Positions 44,808-54,406 are shown, counted from the stretch's first letter. The stretch: 64,000 nucleotides of DNA from an uncultured bacterium (GCA_947574055.1 CANPIC010000001.1:124001-188000); one strand, 5' to 3'. Numbers and translations are program-made. Notes: generated by a model from the letters alone, not told the origin.

Positions 44808-45452
44808 TTATGATATTTGCCGGAATCTGCGGCACATCATAAACAGGAGCAGGCCCAGTATTAAAAATACCGTATAATAAGGAAGATAATTGCTATCGTC
44901 TATTTTGTCGGTGTAAGTGTAGATGACAGCGGGAGCCAGTTTTTCCTCCTGCATGCCGTTATAGTAAAAATCTCCCGTTTCCTCTGGCCCGATTACGGGA
45001 CTGCCGGCATAAAGGGCAAGTGAGGCCTCTTCATATTCATGTGCCTGCAGATGCCACATATAAGTCCGCTCCGTATCCAGTTCTATCTCGATCGGAAAAT
45101 CAATCCAGCGATAGTTCATCACGTCGCCGGATTCCAGCGTAACGGCGAAGATATCTTTGCCCGTATCGTCCGACAGACTCAGATCGACAGTCCCCTCACG
45201 GGCCTGTCCGCTGATCAGAAAACGGAAAGAAATGCTGTCAAGCTGCCTGTGAGCAGGTGTAAATTTACAGGTCAGGATGGAAGCGTCAGAAAGATTCAGA
45301 TTGGGAAAAATACCGCGTTCCAGAGAAGCACTTTCATACCGGGTATGGCCCAATAATCCAAGCGGCCATACCGCCAGACACATAAACAAGATCAAAGCGG
45401 AAATCATAAAAGGGTAATAAGAAAAGCACTTTTTATATTTTTCATAAAACAT
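44808..45452 (-). CDS. Bitopic membrane protein with extracytoplasmic beta domain
   Basis: A ~214-residue protein with a hydrophobic segment near each end (about residues 14-32 and 190-208) and a beta-rich middle that should face outside. The middle resembles in style the N-terminal extracytoplasmic domain of the polytopic protein encoded just downstream, so it may be its accessory subunit. The ATG at 45452 is favoured by AAGGA eight bases upstream; the ATG at 45473 has no ribosome site. A strong divergent promoter lies upstream. Confidence 0.55.
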   Translation of the reverse strand: MFYEKYKKCFSYYPFMISALILFMCLAVWPLGLLGHTRYESASLERGIFPNLNLSDASILTCKFTPAHRQLDSISFRFLISGQAREGTVDLSLSDDTGKDIFAVTLESGDVMNYRWIDFPIEIELDTERTYMWHLQAHEYEEASLALYAGSPVIGPEETGDFYYNGMQEEKLAPAVIYTYTDKIDDSNYLPYYTVFLILGLLLFMMCRRFRQIS

Positions 45453-45535
45453 ACAAGATATCCTTATCAGCATTTATTACTGTCTATGGTTTCATACAGG
45501 CATCAGATTATGCACATGCACAGCAGCTGATTTCT

Positions 45536-45564
45536 ATTATCTTATATTTTAGAATCGGTGTCAA
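45536..45564 (-). promoter_or_regulatory. Strong sigma-A promoter, minus strand
   Basis: On the minus strand TTGACA (45559-45564) is followed after exactly 17 bases by GATAAT (45536-45541). It drives the minus-strand genes starting at 45452. Confidence 0.7.
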
Positions 45565-45598
45565 AGGGAAAATATGATATGTGCGCGTTCCAATCAAC

Positions 45599-45627
45599 TT
45601 GTATTCAAAGTAGGAGTATGTTAAAAT
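45599..45627 (+). promoter_or_regulatory. Sigma-A promoter, plus strand
   Basis: TTGTAT (45599-45604), a 17-base spacer and TAAAAT (45622-45627). It lies 35 bases before the acyltransferase gene and back to back with the minus-strand promoter. Confidence 0.6.
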
Positions 45628-45662
45628 AGGTAGCAGTTCAGACGAAAAGAGCGAGGTAAACC

Positions 45663-46751
45663 ATGTCAGAGGGCAAACGATGGCAGGAAGCGGATGTCCT
45701 GCGGGGGATGGCGATACTGATGGTACTGCTGTATCATTCCATTATTGTCTTTCCTCTGAATCTTCATGTGATCGAACGGTACAGGATATTGCACACTTTT
45801 TTATGGACGGTGCAGATGCCGCTGTTTTTTCTGGTATCCGGTTTCTGCTATTCTTATGATGGCAATTACAGGGCATATGCGTGGAAGAAATGCCGGCGTA
45901 TCCTGATCCCACATATTGTATTTTCGGCACTGGATATTGTACCGCGTCTGATCCCCAATCCATTCGTGCATGAACAGATGGAAGCGGGGGAGGCAATCCG
46001 GGACTTTGTGCTGTACGGAGGCAGTGACTGGTTTTTGTGGACGCTTTTTGTCATAGTCATGGTGTATCCGGCTTTTGACTATATGTGCAAAGGGCCGGCC
46101 GGCATGCGTAAAGCGGCCATCTTCTCGGTCATTGCGCTGTTTTTGTTAAAGCCGGTGATGCCGGACCTGTTTCTTCTGAATATGATCAGTCAGTATCTGC
46201 TATATTTCTTTTTGGGATATGGCGTGCGCAGGAAACTGGACAGTCAGGAGGATGGAAAGGGATACGCCGCTTTGGCGGGCACGAACGGAAAAAGTGACAG
46301 ACAGGATCGGAAAAAGGGCGTGGGCAGGATTGTGATTGCCGCCGGGCAGAGAAATTCCATGCTGCTGACGGGGCTTTTGGGGATGCCGTTTTTTTTCCGG
46401 CAGGTTCTTATTTGGGACGGGAGCGGGTCGGTGCCGGGGATGATTGCGGAACTGTTGTGCGTATTTTGCAGCTTTCTGGTTCTGATTCCACTGGCCGGTA
46501 TGTGCCGCGGCCGGATTTTGGCGTTTTTTGTGTGCTGCGGGAAATGGTCGCTGCAGATGTATCTTCTGGATGCCTATGCGCTGGTGCTGACAAGGACCTT
46601 GCTGGTGAATGTATGGGGAATCCGGCTGCCGTGGCTGATTGTTATGGGCAATTTTCTGGCAGATACGCTGATTGTCCTGCTGCTCTCAAAATATATATTG
46701 ACAAAAGCGAAGGTGTTCAGGATTGCCTGTGGGATTCCTGAAAAGGGTTAA
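45663..46751 (+). CDS. Acyltransferase family 3 protein
   Basis: A 362-residue polytopic enzyme of the acyltransferase-3 (OafA/WecH-like) family. The N-terminus WQEADVLRGMAILMVLLYHS carries the conserved Arg and His of the first helix, and about ten membrane segments follow. These enzymes O-acetylate sugars of surface glycans or lipid intermediates. An inserted charged loop (~195-225, rich in Gly, Lys, Asp) is unusual. The gene is two bases from the MBOAT gene, so both probably act on the same polymer. Confidence 0.85.
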   Translation: MSEGKRWQEADVLRGMAILMVLLYHSIIVFPLNLHVIERYRILHTFLWTVQMPLFFLVSGFCYSYDGNYRAYAWKKCRRILIPHIVFSALDIVPRLIPNPFVHEQMEAGEAIRDFVLYGGSDWFLWTLFVIVMVYPAFDYMCKGPAGMRKAAIFSVIALFLLKPVMPDLFLLNMISQYLLYFFLGYGVRRKLDSQEDGKGYAALAGTNGKSDRQDRKKGVGRIVIAAGQRNSMLLTGLLGMPFFFRQVLIWDGSGSVPGMIAELLCVFCSFLVLIPLAGMCRGRILAFFVCCGKWSLQMYLLDAYALVLTRTLLVNVWGIRLPWLIVMGNFLADTLIVLLLSKYILTKAKVFRIACGIPEKG

Positions 46752-46753
46752 CA

Positions 46754-48238
46754 ATGCTGTTTAATTCCTATATTTTTATACTGCTATTTCTGCCGCTGGC
46801 GCTGGCAGGCTATTTTGGCTGTAATGCAAAGGGCAGGTATGAATGGGGCAGGATATGGCTGACAGTCATGTCATTATGGTTTTACGCCTGGTTTAATGTG
46901 AAATATCTGCCGATCATTGTGGGCAGTATTTTGTTTAATTATGCTTTATACAGGCTGATTCTCGGCCACCGCGGTATGGAAGGGCGCCGCAGGAGGGATC
47001 TGTATCTGACGGCAGCCGGCATAGCGGCCAATCTGGCTGTTTTGTTTTATTATAAATATTTTGACTTTTTTGTGGAAAATATCAATCAGGCGTGCCATAC
47101 CGACTTTACACTGCGTCATGTGCTGCTACCGCTGGGGATCAGTTTTTTTACTTTTCAGCAGATCGGCTTTCTGGCAGATACATACCGGGGCGGGACGGAG
47201 AACTATCCTTTTATGGATTATGCTTTGTTTGTGACCTTTTTTCCACAGTTGATCGCCGGGCCTATCGTTACCCATGACGAGATGATCGGCCAGTTTGGAG
47301 ATATTTCCAGAAAGAAATGGGATTTTGCCAGTGCGTCAAAGGGGATGTATGTCTTTGTCTGTGGTCTGGGGAAAAAGGTGTTACTTGCGGATGTCTTTGG
47401 CAGGGCGGTTGCCTGGGGATATGGAAATCTGCAGAGTCTGTCCGGCCTGACAGCACTGTGGCTGATTGCCTCGTATGGTGTCCAGCTTTATTTTGATTTC
47501 AGCGGTTATTGTGATATGGCCAGGGGGATCGGGCTGCTGTTTCGTATTGACCTGCCGGTAAATTTTTTTTCACCCTATAAAGCGCGGGATCTGGTAGAGT
47601 TCTGGAAGCGGTGGCATATTACGCTGAACCGTTTTTTTACAAAATATGTTTATATTCCGCTGGGCGGGAACAGGAAGGGCAGGCTGCGCACCTGTCTGCA
47701 TATTTTTCTGGTCTATTTTGTCAGTGGCATCTGGCACGGCGCAGGCTGGACGTTCCTTTTCTGGGGGACGGCGCATGGCATAATTTATATTGCAACAAAG
47801 CAGCTGCAGCCGCTGCTGGCAAAGATTCCCGGCGTCCTGACCTGGTTTTGCAACCTGCTGACAGTGCTGGTCTTGTGGGTGTTTTTCCGGGCAGAGACAA
47901 TGGGAGAGGCGTGGCAGGTGCTTACTCGTGCGCTGTCCGGTGGGTATGGTTTTTCCTCTGTTCCTGCCGGGTTTGCGCAGCAGTTTCGGACACCGGAGTT
48001 CTTTTATGGTCTGAAAATGCTGCACCTCTTGCCGGGTGATCTGGTCACAGCCGACTATATCCTGATGAGCGGGTATATGCTGGCTGCCTGGTTTCTCGTC
48101 CTTTGCTGCAAAAATACAACGGAAAAACTGCAGACTTTCCGGCCGGGTATGATAAATTCTCTGTTTACAGTCTGTGTATTTCTCTGGTCTCTGCTGTCGT
48201 TTTCGGAGGTCAGTACCTTTTTATACTTTAATTTTTAG
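46754..48238 (+). CDS. MBOAT-family O-acyltransferase (second copy)
   Basis: This 494-residue AlgI/DltB-like MBOAT protein has PLGISFFTFQQIGFLADTY, LYFDFSGYCDMARGIG, LVEFWKRWHITLNRFFTKYV and the conserved His in SGIWHGAGWTFLFWG. It resembles the product of 33596-35083 but is clearly divergent. The upstream neighbour is an acyltransferase-3 gene and the downstream neighbour an SGNH-like gene, making a three-gene acylation set. Confidence 0.9.
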   Translation: MLFNSYIFILLFLPLALAGYFGCNAKGRYEWGRIWLTVMSLWFYAWFNVKYLPIIVGSILFNYALYRLILGHRGMEGRRRRDLYLTAAGIAANLAVLFYYKYFDFFVENINQACHTDFTLRHVLLPLGISFFTFQQIGFLADTYRGGTENYPFMDYALFVTFFPQLIAGPIVTHDEMIGQFGDISRKKWDFASASKGMYVFVCGLGKKVLLADVFGRAVAWGYGNLQSLSGLTALWLIASYGVQLYFDFSGYCDMARGIGLLFRIDLPVNFFSPYKARDLVEFWKRWHITLNRFFTKYVYIPLGGNRKGRLRTCLHIFLVYFVSGIWHGAGWTFLFWGTAHGIIYIATKQLQPLLAKIPGVLTWFCNLLTVLVLWVFFRAETMGEAWQVLTRALSGGYGFSSVPAGFAQQFRTPEFFYGLKMLHLLPGDLVTADYILMSGYMLAAWFLVLCCKNTTEKLQTFRPGMINSLFTVCVFLWSLLSFSEVSTFLYFNF

Positions 48239-48253
48239 AGGAATGAACCGCCT

Positions 48254-49321
48254 ATGACATACAAAAGATGGTTTATACAGACGGCTCTGATAGCCGGAGC
48301 GGCTCTGGCCGCTATTGCGGCCCTTGTGATAATCATTGACCCGTTTTTTCAGTATCATGCACCACTGGAGGGATTTCCCTATCAGGTCGACAATCAGCTC
48401 AGCCAGAATCCGGGTATGGCGAGGCATATGACATATGACAGTGTGCTGCTTGGTTCCTCGATGACCGTGAATTTCGAGACGGACTGGTTTTATGAGGAAA
48501 TGGGGCTGCGGACGCTCAAGCTGTCTTATAATGGTGCCTATCCGAGAGATATCAGCAATATCATGGCCCAGGTGGAGCAGAGCGGGCAGCCGCTGCGGCA
48601 TATCTTCCTGGGGGTGGATCTGGCGTCTTATACAGGAGGTACCACAGAAACGAAGTATCCGCTGCCGGATTATTTATATAATGCAAATCCGGCGGACGAC
48701 GTAGCGTATTGGTTTAATAAGGATGTGCTGCTCGACTATATCATAAAACCCATGATCGAACGGGAACCGACGGACCTGAGCAGTGTGTATTCTTCTGAGG
48801 AATCCCTGAAAGGCTGTTACAGCCGGGCGTATGTGCTGGCGAATTATACGATACCGGAGGCTAACGAGGCCTGGTTTCCGGAAGATATGTTTATTGAAGA
48901 TCTGGAAGCCAATCTGCAGGCTAATATCCTGCCGGTGATCGAGGCCTGTCCCGAGACGCAGTTTACGATTTTTTTCCCGCCTTACAGTGTTCTTTACTGG
49001 TATGAATATATACAGAACAATCAAATGGACGCGGTGATGTATGAATATCAGTATTTCATGGAAAAACTGTTGGTATACGATAATGTAAGGCTGTTTTTTT
49101 TCCCGGGGGAGGAAAGAATCGTCTGTGATCTGGATTTGTACGCGGACACCGGGCATTATAACCAGAGTATCAACAGATATATGACAGAGTGCTTTGTCAG
49201 TGGAGAGCACCGGGTCACGCAGGAGAATTACAGGGAAGAATTACGGCAGATGAGGAGTATGATAGATGCGTATGATTATGAGGCACTTTTCGCGGGAAGC
49301 AGTGACAGGGAAGAGCGATAA
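48254..49321 (+). CDS. SGNH-like extracytoplasmic partner of MBOAT
   Basis: A 355-residue protein with an N-terminal membrane anchor (~9-30) and an SGNH-like domain: nucleophile Ser in VLLGSSMTVNF and the Asp/His pair in YADTGHYNQSINRYM. It follows the MBOAT gene by 15 bases. By analogy with DltD/AlgJ it should transfer or edit acyl groups on a secreted glycan. The active-site residues appear intact, unlike the SGNH-like protein encoded at 60098-61522. Confidence 0.7.
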   Translation: MTYKRWFIQTALIAGAALAAIAALVIIIDPFFQYHAPLEGFPYQVDNQLSQNPGMARHMTYDSVLLGSSMTVNFETDWFYEEMGLRTLKLSYNGAYPRDISNIMAQVEQSGQPLRHIFLGVDLASYTGGTTETKYPLPDYLYNANPADDVAYWFNKDVLLDYIIKPMIEREPTDLSSVYSSEESLKGCYSRAYVLANYTIPEANEAWFPEDMFIEDLEANLQANILPVIEACPETQFTIFFPPYSVLYWYEYIQNNQMDAVMYEYQYFMEKLLVYDNVRLFFFPGEERIVCDLDLYADTGHYNQSINRYMTECFVSGEHRVTQENYREELRQMRSMIDAYDYEALFAGSSDREER

Positions 49322-49371
49322 TCTGTTGCAGTGGATAAGATACGGCGCAGACGGCGCGGGAGGAAGATAAG

Positions 49372-50409
49372 ATGTGGCTGCACTTGCTGCTTCTGGCAGT
49401 CTGTACCTGGTTACTGCCATTTTGTATGGGGCTTTTGCCGGTCCGCTATATGAAAGAGGAACACCGGTCCTTTGGTATGATCTGGCTGGCAGGCTGGATG
49501 ATGATGTTTGCAGTGTTTCAGTTGATGACGGTGCCCTTTATCGTGTTTGAGGCATCTTTTACCGTGGCGATGCATTGCTATACCATAGTGATCGGGATAC
49601 TGGCGGTGATTTTTCTGCTGCTCGGGCGTGAGAGTGTTCCGGGCTGTATCCGGAAGATAAAAGAGCATAAGCCGGAGAAGGGGCAGATTCCGATGATGGC
49701 GCTTGTGCTTTTACTGATTGCATTACAGCTTTTCCTGGCTTACCATATGCAATATCTGGATGGGGATGACGCCTTTTTTGTCGCCACTTCCCTCACCAGT
49801 CAGCACACGGATGCCATGTATCTGTTCACGCCCTATTATGGCGCCAACGGGGAACTGGATATCAGACATGCCCTTTCCACGGAGCCCATCTTTATGGCCT
49901 GGCTTTCAGAGGTAACGGGGATTCATGTGACCATTATCTGTCACAGCTATATCAGTATCCTCTTTCTGGCACTGATGTATTGTATTTATGTGCAGGCGGG
50001 CAATCAGTTGTTTCCCTTACAGAGAAAGAGCAAATGGCTGTTTCTTTTGTTTGTCAATCTCTGGTATCTTTTTGGCAATGTATCCATTTATACAGCGGAG
50101 AGTTTTGCCTATACAAGGACCTGGCAGGGAAAGGCCATGTTCCCCAATCTGATGATTCCGGCTTTGTTTGTATGGCTTTTGTTTATGGCTAAGGACGAGA
50201 TGGATGTCGGAGAATGGGCAATGCTGTTTGTCATCGTTCTTTGCACCACTTTTACGACCAGTACCGGTATTTTCTCGGTGCCGGTGCTGCTGGGACTGGC
50301 GGCGGTTTTGCTGGCGGTGCAGAAAAAAAAGGCGATACTGATCCCGCAGACACTGGCCTGTCTTTTGCCCTGCATTTTCTATGGCCTGCTGTATCTGCTA
50401 TTAAAGTAA
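49372..50409 (+). CDS. DUF6077-like membrane protein, N-terminal part
   Basis: This 345-residue polytopic protein has at least eight membrane segments and the loop motif YLDGDDAFFVATSLTSQ after the third or fourth, with STEPIFMAWLSEVTG later. Both occur in a family of ~600-residue Lachnospiraceae membrane proteins (DUF6077) likely to be GT-C-like. The protein stops at a TAA directly followed by a run of A, and the next gene has the features of the missing C-terminal part. It is therefore likely one half of a split gene, though two subunits are possible. GGGAGG precedes the ATG. Confidence 0.6.
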   Translation: MWLHLLLLAVCTWLLPFCMGLLPVRYMKEEHRSFGMIWLAGWMMMFAVFQLMTVPFIVFEASFTVAMHCYTIVIGILAVIFLLLGRESVPGCIRKIKEHKPEKGQIPMMALVLLLIALQLFLAYHMQYLDGDDAFFVATSLTSQHTDAMYLFTPYYGANGELDIRHALSTEPIFMAWLSEVTGIHVTIICHSYISILFLALMYCIYVQAGNQLFPLQRKSKWLFLLFVNLWYLFGNVSIYTAESFAYTRTWQGKAMFPNLMIPALFVWLLFMAKDEMDVGEWAMLFVIVLCTTFTTSTGIFSVPVLLGLAAVLLAVQKKKAILIPQTLACLLPCIFYGLLYLLLK

Positions 50410-50493
50410 AAAAACGGGATCTGTATCAGGAAGGGCATGGCTTGGATCAGTCTCAACTGTGTCCGATAAAAATATCAAGGATAAAGGTAGCAT

Positions 50494-51339
50494 ATGGGTG
50501 ATATAGTCAGAACCACACTTACCATCTATCAGAATTACGGCGGCGGCAGTACCATGACCGTTATTGTGGCAGCGGCAATTTTGTATCTGTGGGTGGCGGA
50601 AGATAAAAAAGAGATCAAAGTACTGTTTGTACATCTGACCGCCGGGATACTGGCCCTGTTTTTTTGTCCCTTGTTTGCCTGGGCGGCCATGAAATTTTTC
50701 CTGGATTCCCAGGTTTATTACCGGCTGCTCTGGCTTGTGCCCATGGGGATGACAGTGGCATATGCGCTGGCCAGGGCAGTGAGCAAAATCGAGACAAGGA
50801 GAAAACGTATTGTGATTAGCACGGTATTTGCGCTGCTGTTGGTGCAAAGCGGCAGTCTGGTCTATCGCAATCCGATGGTGACTAAAGCCGAGAATCTGTA
50901 TCATCTGCCCCCTTCGGTGATTTCCGTGGCGGATGCCATGCGTGTGGAAGGACGGGATGTGAAGGCAGTGGTGCCGGGAGAGATGCTGCAGTTTATCAGG
51001 CAGTATGATGCCAGCATCCATCTGGCATACGGCAGAGAAGCACTGGTGGACGGCTGGAGCAACAATCCCCTGTATGAAGCCATGGAGTCCAGTCCGGTCC
51101 GGTCTTTTGCCATTACCGACTATGCGAAGCAGCAGGGAGTGGAATATATCGTGCTGCGGGCCGGGACGCCGATTGCAGGGAGCAAGCCCATCAGCAAATA
51201 TGAATTCAGTTATCTGACTACTGTCGATAATTATGATATTTACATTTATGACAGAGCCAAGTTTGCTGCAGAAAAGAAGGCAGAATTCGGGATTCTGGCT
51301 TCGGGAGACTGGGAAGAAAATTATATACAGACACAGTGA
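50494..51339 (+). CDS. DUF6077-like membrane protein, C-terminal part
   Basis: A 281-residue protein with four membrane segments, including VYYRLLWLVPMGMTVAYALA, and a C-terminal ~150-residue extracytoplasmic domain. These are the features expected for the second half of the protein encoded just upstream. It has its own ATG with AAAGG nine bases before it, in the same frame as the upstream gene but separated by stops over 84 bases. It could be a functional subunit or the downstream part of a disrupted gene. Confidence 0.5.
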   Translation: MGDIVRTTLTIYQNYGGGSTMTVIVAAAILYLWVAEDKKEIKVLFVHLTAGILALFFCPLFAWAAMKFFLDSQVYYRLLWLVPMGMTVAYALARAVSKIETRRKRIVISTVFALLLVQSGSLVYRNPMVTKAENLYHLPPSVISVADAMRVEGRDVKAVVPGEMLQFIRQYDASIHLAYGREALVDGWSNNPLYEAMESSPVRSFAITDYAKQQGVEYIVLRAGTPIAGSKPISKYEFSYLTTVDNYDIYIYDRAKFAAEKKAEFGILASGDWEENYIQTQ

Positions 51340-51351
51340 TGGAGGACGGAC

Positions 51352-52359
51352 ATGAAAGAATTTGATGCTTCAAAAGTATATCTGATCACAGGGGGGGCCG
51401 GTTTTATCGGCTTTCATCTGTCGAAACGGCTGTTGGAACAGGGAGCCGCCGTGATTGGCTTTGACAATATGAATGCCTATTATGATGTGTCACTGAAAGA
51501 AGACAGACTGAAGATCCTGCAGGAGTATGCCGGTTACACCTTTGTCAGGGGTGATCTGGCGGATAAAGAGGCCGTGTTTGCCGTGTTTGAGAAATATAAG
51601 CCTCAGATTACGGTAAATCTGGGAGCGCAGGCAGGAGTGCGATACAGCATCGACAATCCGGATGCCTATGTGTCTTCCAATCTGCTGGGATTTTATCACA
51701 TACTGGAAGCCTGCAGGCACTATGGTACGGAGCATCTGGTATTTGCTTCTTCCAGTTCTGTTTATGGCGGCAATGAGAAAGTGCCTTTTTCCACAGAAGA
51801 CAAGGTGGATGGCCCGGTGAGCCTGTATGCTGCGACTAAAAAATCCAACGAACTGATGGCACATGCCTATAGCAAACTGTATGGGTATCCGGTGACGGGG
51901 CTGCGTTTTTTTACCGTGTATGGCCCTATGGGCAGGCCGGATATGGCATATTTTAAATTTGCCGTCAAAATCATGGATGGCAGCCCGATTGCGATTTACA
52001 ATAACGGCGATATGCTGCGCGATTTTACGTATATTGATGATATTGTCACAGGGGTATGCAATATTTTGTGCAATCCGCCTGCGGCCAATAGGCAGGGGGT
52101 GGCATATAAGATTTACAACATCGGCAACAATAAGCCGGTGAAGCTGATGGATTTTATTGCCACACTGGAACGATGCCTGGGCAGGGAGGCAGTGAAGGAG
52201 TACTATCCCATGCAGCCGGGGGATGTCTATCAGACCTATGCGGATGTGTCGGAACTGACAAAAGACTTTGGGTTTCGGCCGGATACCTCTATTGAAGAGG
52301 GGCTGACGGCATTTGTGACATGGTTTAGGAAATACTACGGTTTTAGCCAGGGAGAATAA
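51352..52359 (+). CDS. UDP-glucuronate 4-epimerase-like SDR enzyme
   Basis: An extended short-chain dehydrogenase of 335 residues. GGAGFIGFHLSKRLL binds NAD, FDNMNAYYDVSLKEDRLKIL matches the UDP-glucuronate 4-epimerase subfamily, and the catalytic pair is Tyr159/Lys163 in YAATKKSNE. It would interconvert UDP-glucuronate and UDP-galacturonate, giving an acidic sugar to the glycan. GGAGG precedes the ATG. The exact substrate within the epimerase family is inferred. Confidence 0.87.
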   Translation: MKEFDASKVYLITGGAGFIGFHLSKRLLEQGAAVIGFDNMNAYYDVSLKEDRLKILQEYAGYTFVRGDLADKEAVFAVFEKYKPQITVNLGAQAGVRYSIDNPDAYVSSNLLGFYHILEACRHYGTEHLVFASSSSVYGGNEKVPFSTEDKVDGPVSLYAATKKSNELMAHAYSKLYGYPVTGLRFFTVYGPMGRPDMAYFKFAVKIMDGSPIAIYNNGDMLRDFTYIDDIVTGVCNILCNPPAANRQGVAYKIYNIGNNKPVKLMDFIATLERCLGREAVKEYYPMQPGDVYQTYADVSELTKDFGFRPDTSIEEGLTAFVTWFRKYYGFSQGE

Positions 52360-52366
52360 AGAACAG

Positions 52367-54370
52367 ATGAAACAAAAGAAGATCCGTCTGGCGGTGCTTG
52401 TATTTTCTGTTTTGCTGCTGGGTTTTGGGGTGCCGGTTTACGGAGAGCGGGCTGTGGGAAGCGGGTTTTTGCCGGGAAAGACAGTATGGCAGCCCGTGGC
52501 AGGAGAGATCTGTGTCTCACTTCCCATGGCTCATTTTAGGCAGCAGACGATCCGGCTCTGGTGGAGTGACAGGGAGCATAAATATTATCTGTTTTTGCCC
52601 TCTTTTTGGCAGGAGGGGGACAGTCTGAAAGTATGGACAGTGGATGGGAGCTCTCTTTTGCTGGATGGGAGCCGGCTGGCATCTGGCAGGACGGATGCTC
52701 TTAGAGAAGGATTGCATACGCTGGAGATCGGCGGGGAATGTTTTGAACTGGAAGTGATGGCATCGGGCCGGATACCGGCTCTGTTTGTGGAACTGGAAAA
52801 CGGGAAGCGGGAAGCATTGACCCAGGAACCTTATGAACGACAGGATGGCGGAATACTCATGCTTGTCAATAGTGAGGGGCGTGTGGAGACAGAAGGTGCC
52901 ATGGATAATCTGCGTGTCAGAGGCAATACCTCTGCCGACTGGGTCAAGAAACCTTACCAGGTAACGATGAGTCAGGCAGTCGATTTTCTGAATATGGGCG
53001 GTGCTGACACCTGGAATCTGCTGAGCAACTGGTCGGATAAGACATTGCTGCGCAATAAGATCACGTATGATATGGCAGCCCGGGCCGGCATGGCATATGC
53101 GCCGGAAAGCGGGTTTGTGGATCTGTATCTGAACGGGTCCTATGAGGGATGTTATCAGCTCTGTGAAAAGGTGGAAATCGGCAAAAACAGGGTGGATATC
53201 CGTAATCTGGAAGATTATACCCTGTATGAGCCAAAACAGGAAGAAAAGGATCTGGATGCACTGGCTGTGATTACGAAAGAAGATCCGCAAAAGGGCGGTG
53301 TACAGACACTGGAAAACGGCATCCATCTGCGGGGATATGATACCCAGGTGGGCACGGATGATCTGACAGGGGGATATCTGCTGGAGATTGAGCGCCCTTC
53401 CCGTATCTATGCCAGCGCCAGTTTCTTTATTACCAAAGGTGGTCAGCCTGTCACGGTAAAACGTCCCAAGTATGCGGACAAGGCGCAGGTGGCCTATATC
53501 GCGGCTAAATGGCAGGCTTTTGAGGATGCGCTTTTCAGCCCGGATGGAGTGAATCCGGGTACCGGTGTTCCTTATACACAATACATTGATGGGGAAAGTT
53601 TCGTAAAAAAATATCTGGTGGAAGAGATTGTGCGCAATTATGATGCGTCTTCCACGAGCCAGTATTTTTATAAAGATACGGATCATGCGGATTGCAGGAT
53701 ATACGCCGGGCCAGTCTGGGACTATGATATGAGCCTTGGCAATCCCATTATGAGTCCTCTTACCAATCAGCATTATATCAGCAGCGTCAGTCCGTACGGT
53801 CTGTTTGCTGCCCTTCCCATGGATGAGTTTTCGATCTGGTATCGAATGTATGAGCATGAAGATTTCCGGGAGGAAGCGGCAAGGGTCTATACAGAGACTT
53901 TTCTGCCTATCTTAAAAGAGCTGGAAGCGGGAGAACTGCAAAAGATGGCCGCCTGTCTGGAGGATGCTGCTTTGGCGGACGGTGTGCGATGGGAGCGCAA
54001 CAAAGGGGTGGACCGGGTGTCCAGAGTGCAGGAGTATCAGAACAGTGTACAGATCCTGCAGGAATTTCTGACAACCAGAGAAGGTTACCTGACAGGACTC
54101 TGGCGTGATGGCCGGGAATCAAAAAAAGTCTACCTGGACGGAGGGGATGCTGACCTGTATATCTCTTATGTGGAAGGTCTGGTGGGGGATGTGCTGGAAG
54201 AACCACTGGCGCCAGAGAAGGAAGGCTATACCTTTGTCAGATGGCTCAACGGCTATACGAAGGAGCCTTATGATTTCACAAAACCCTATGACGGCAGTGA
54301 CCTGTATTTTGTGGCGCAGTACAGAAGTGATGCGGATGGCAGTATACTGACCGCGGGAGAAGAACCATGA
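52367..54370 (+). CDS. CotH-family kinase with C-terminal InlB-like repeat (third CotH)
   Basis: A 667-residue protein with a clear signal peptide ending near VYGERA (~residue 29). The kinase loop is LRVRGNTS (182-189), the catalytic region VEEIVRNYDASSTSQYFY, and the metal motif VWDYDMSLGNP (Asp452/Asp454). One InlB-like repeat (PEKEGYTFVRWLNGYTKEPY) ends the protein. It parallels the gene at 37875-39650 along its whole length, with an insert of ~50 residues around 285-330. As there, the usual Asn after the catalytic Asp is absent. It is secreted; the substrate is unknown. Confidence 0.8.
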   Translation: MKQKKIRLAVLVFSVLLLGFGVPVYGERAVGSGFLPGKTVWQPVAGEICVSLPMAHFRQQTIRLWWSDREHKYYLFLPSFWQEGDSLKVWTVDGSSLLLDGSRLASGRTDALREGLHTLEIGGECFELEVMASGRIPALFVELENGKREALTQEPYERQDGGILMLVNSEGRVETEGAMDNLRVRGNTSADWVKKPYQVTMSQAVDFLNMGGADTWNLLSNWSDKTLLRNKITYDMAARAGMAYAPESGFVDLYLNGSYEGCYQLCEKVEIGKNRVDIRNLEDYTLYEPKQEEKDLDALAVITKEDPQKGGVQTLENGIHLRGYDTQVGTDDLTGGYLLEIERPSRIYASASFFITKGGQPVTVKRPKYADKAQVAYIAAKWQAFEDALFSPDGVNPGTGVPYTQYIDGESFVKKYLVEEIVRNYDASSTSQYFYKDTDHADCRIYAGPVWDYDMSLGNPIMSPLTNQHYISSVSPYGLFAALPMDEFSIWYRMYEHEDFREEAARVYTETFLPILKELEAGELQKMAACLEDAALADGVRWERNKGVDRVSRVQEYQNSVQILQEFLTTREGYLTGLWRDGRESKKVYLDGGDADLYISYVEGLVGDVLEEPLAPEKEGYTFVRWLNGYTKEPYDFTKPYDGSDLYFVAQYRSDADGSILTAGEEP

Positions 54371-54406
54371 TCACCCCATAAGGGGACTGTTGCCGGGAGG
54401 CGGAAG

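Noticed and set aside
50214-50501. Third-frame ORF bridging the two DUF6077-like parts
   Set aside because: It would provide a frame across the gap, but its translated sequence (Gly/Ala-rich and then charged) does not resemble a membrane-protein linker, so I do not claim a double frameshift.
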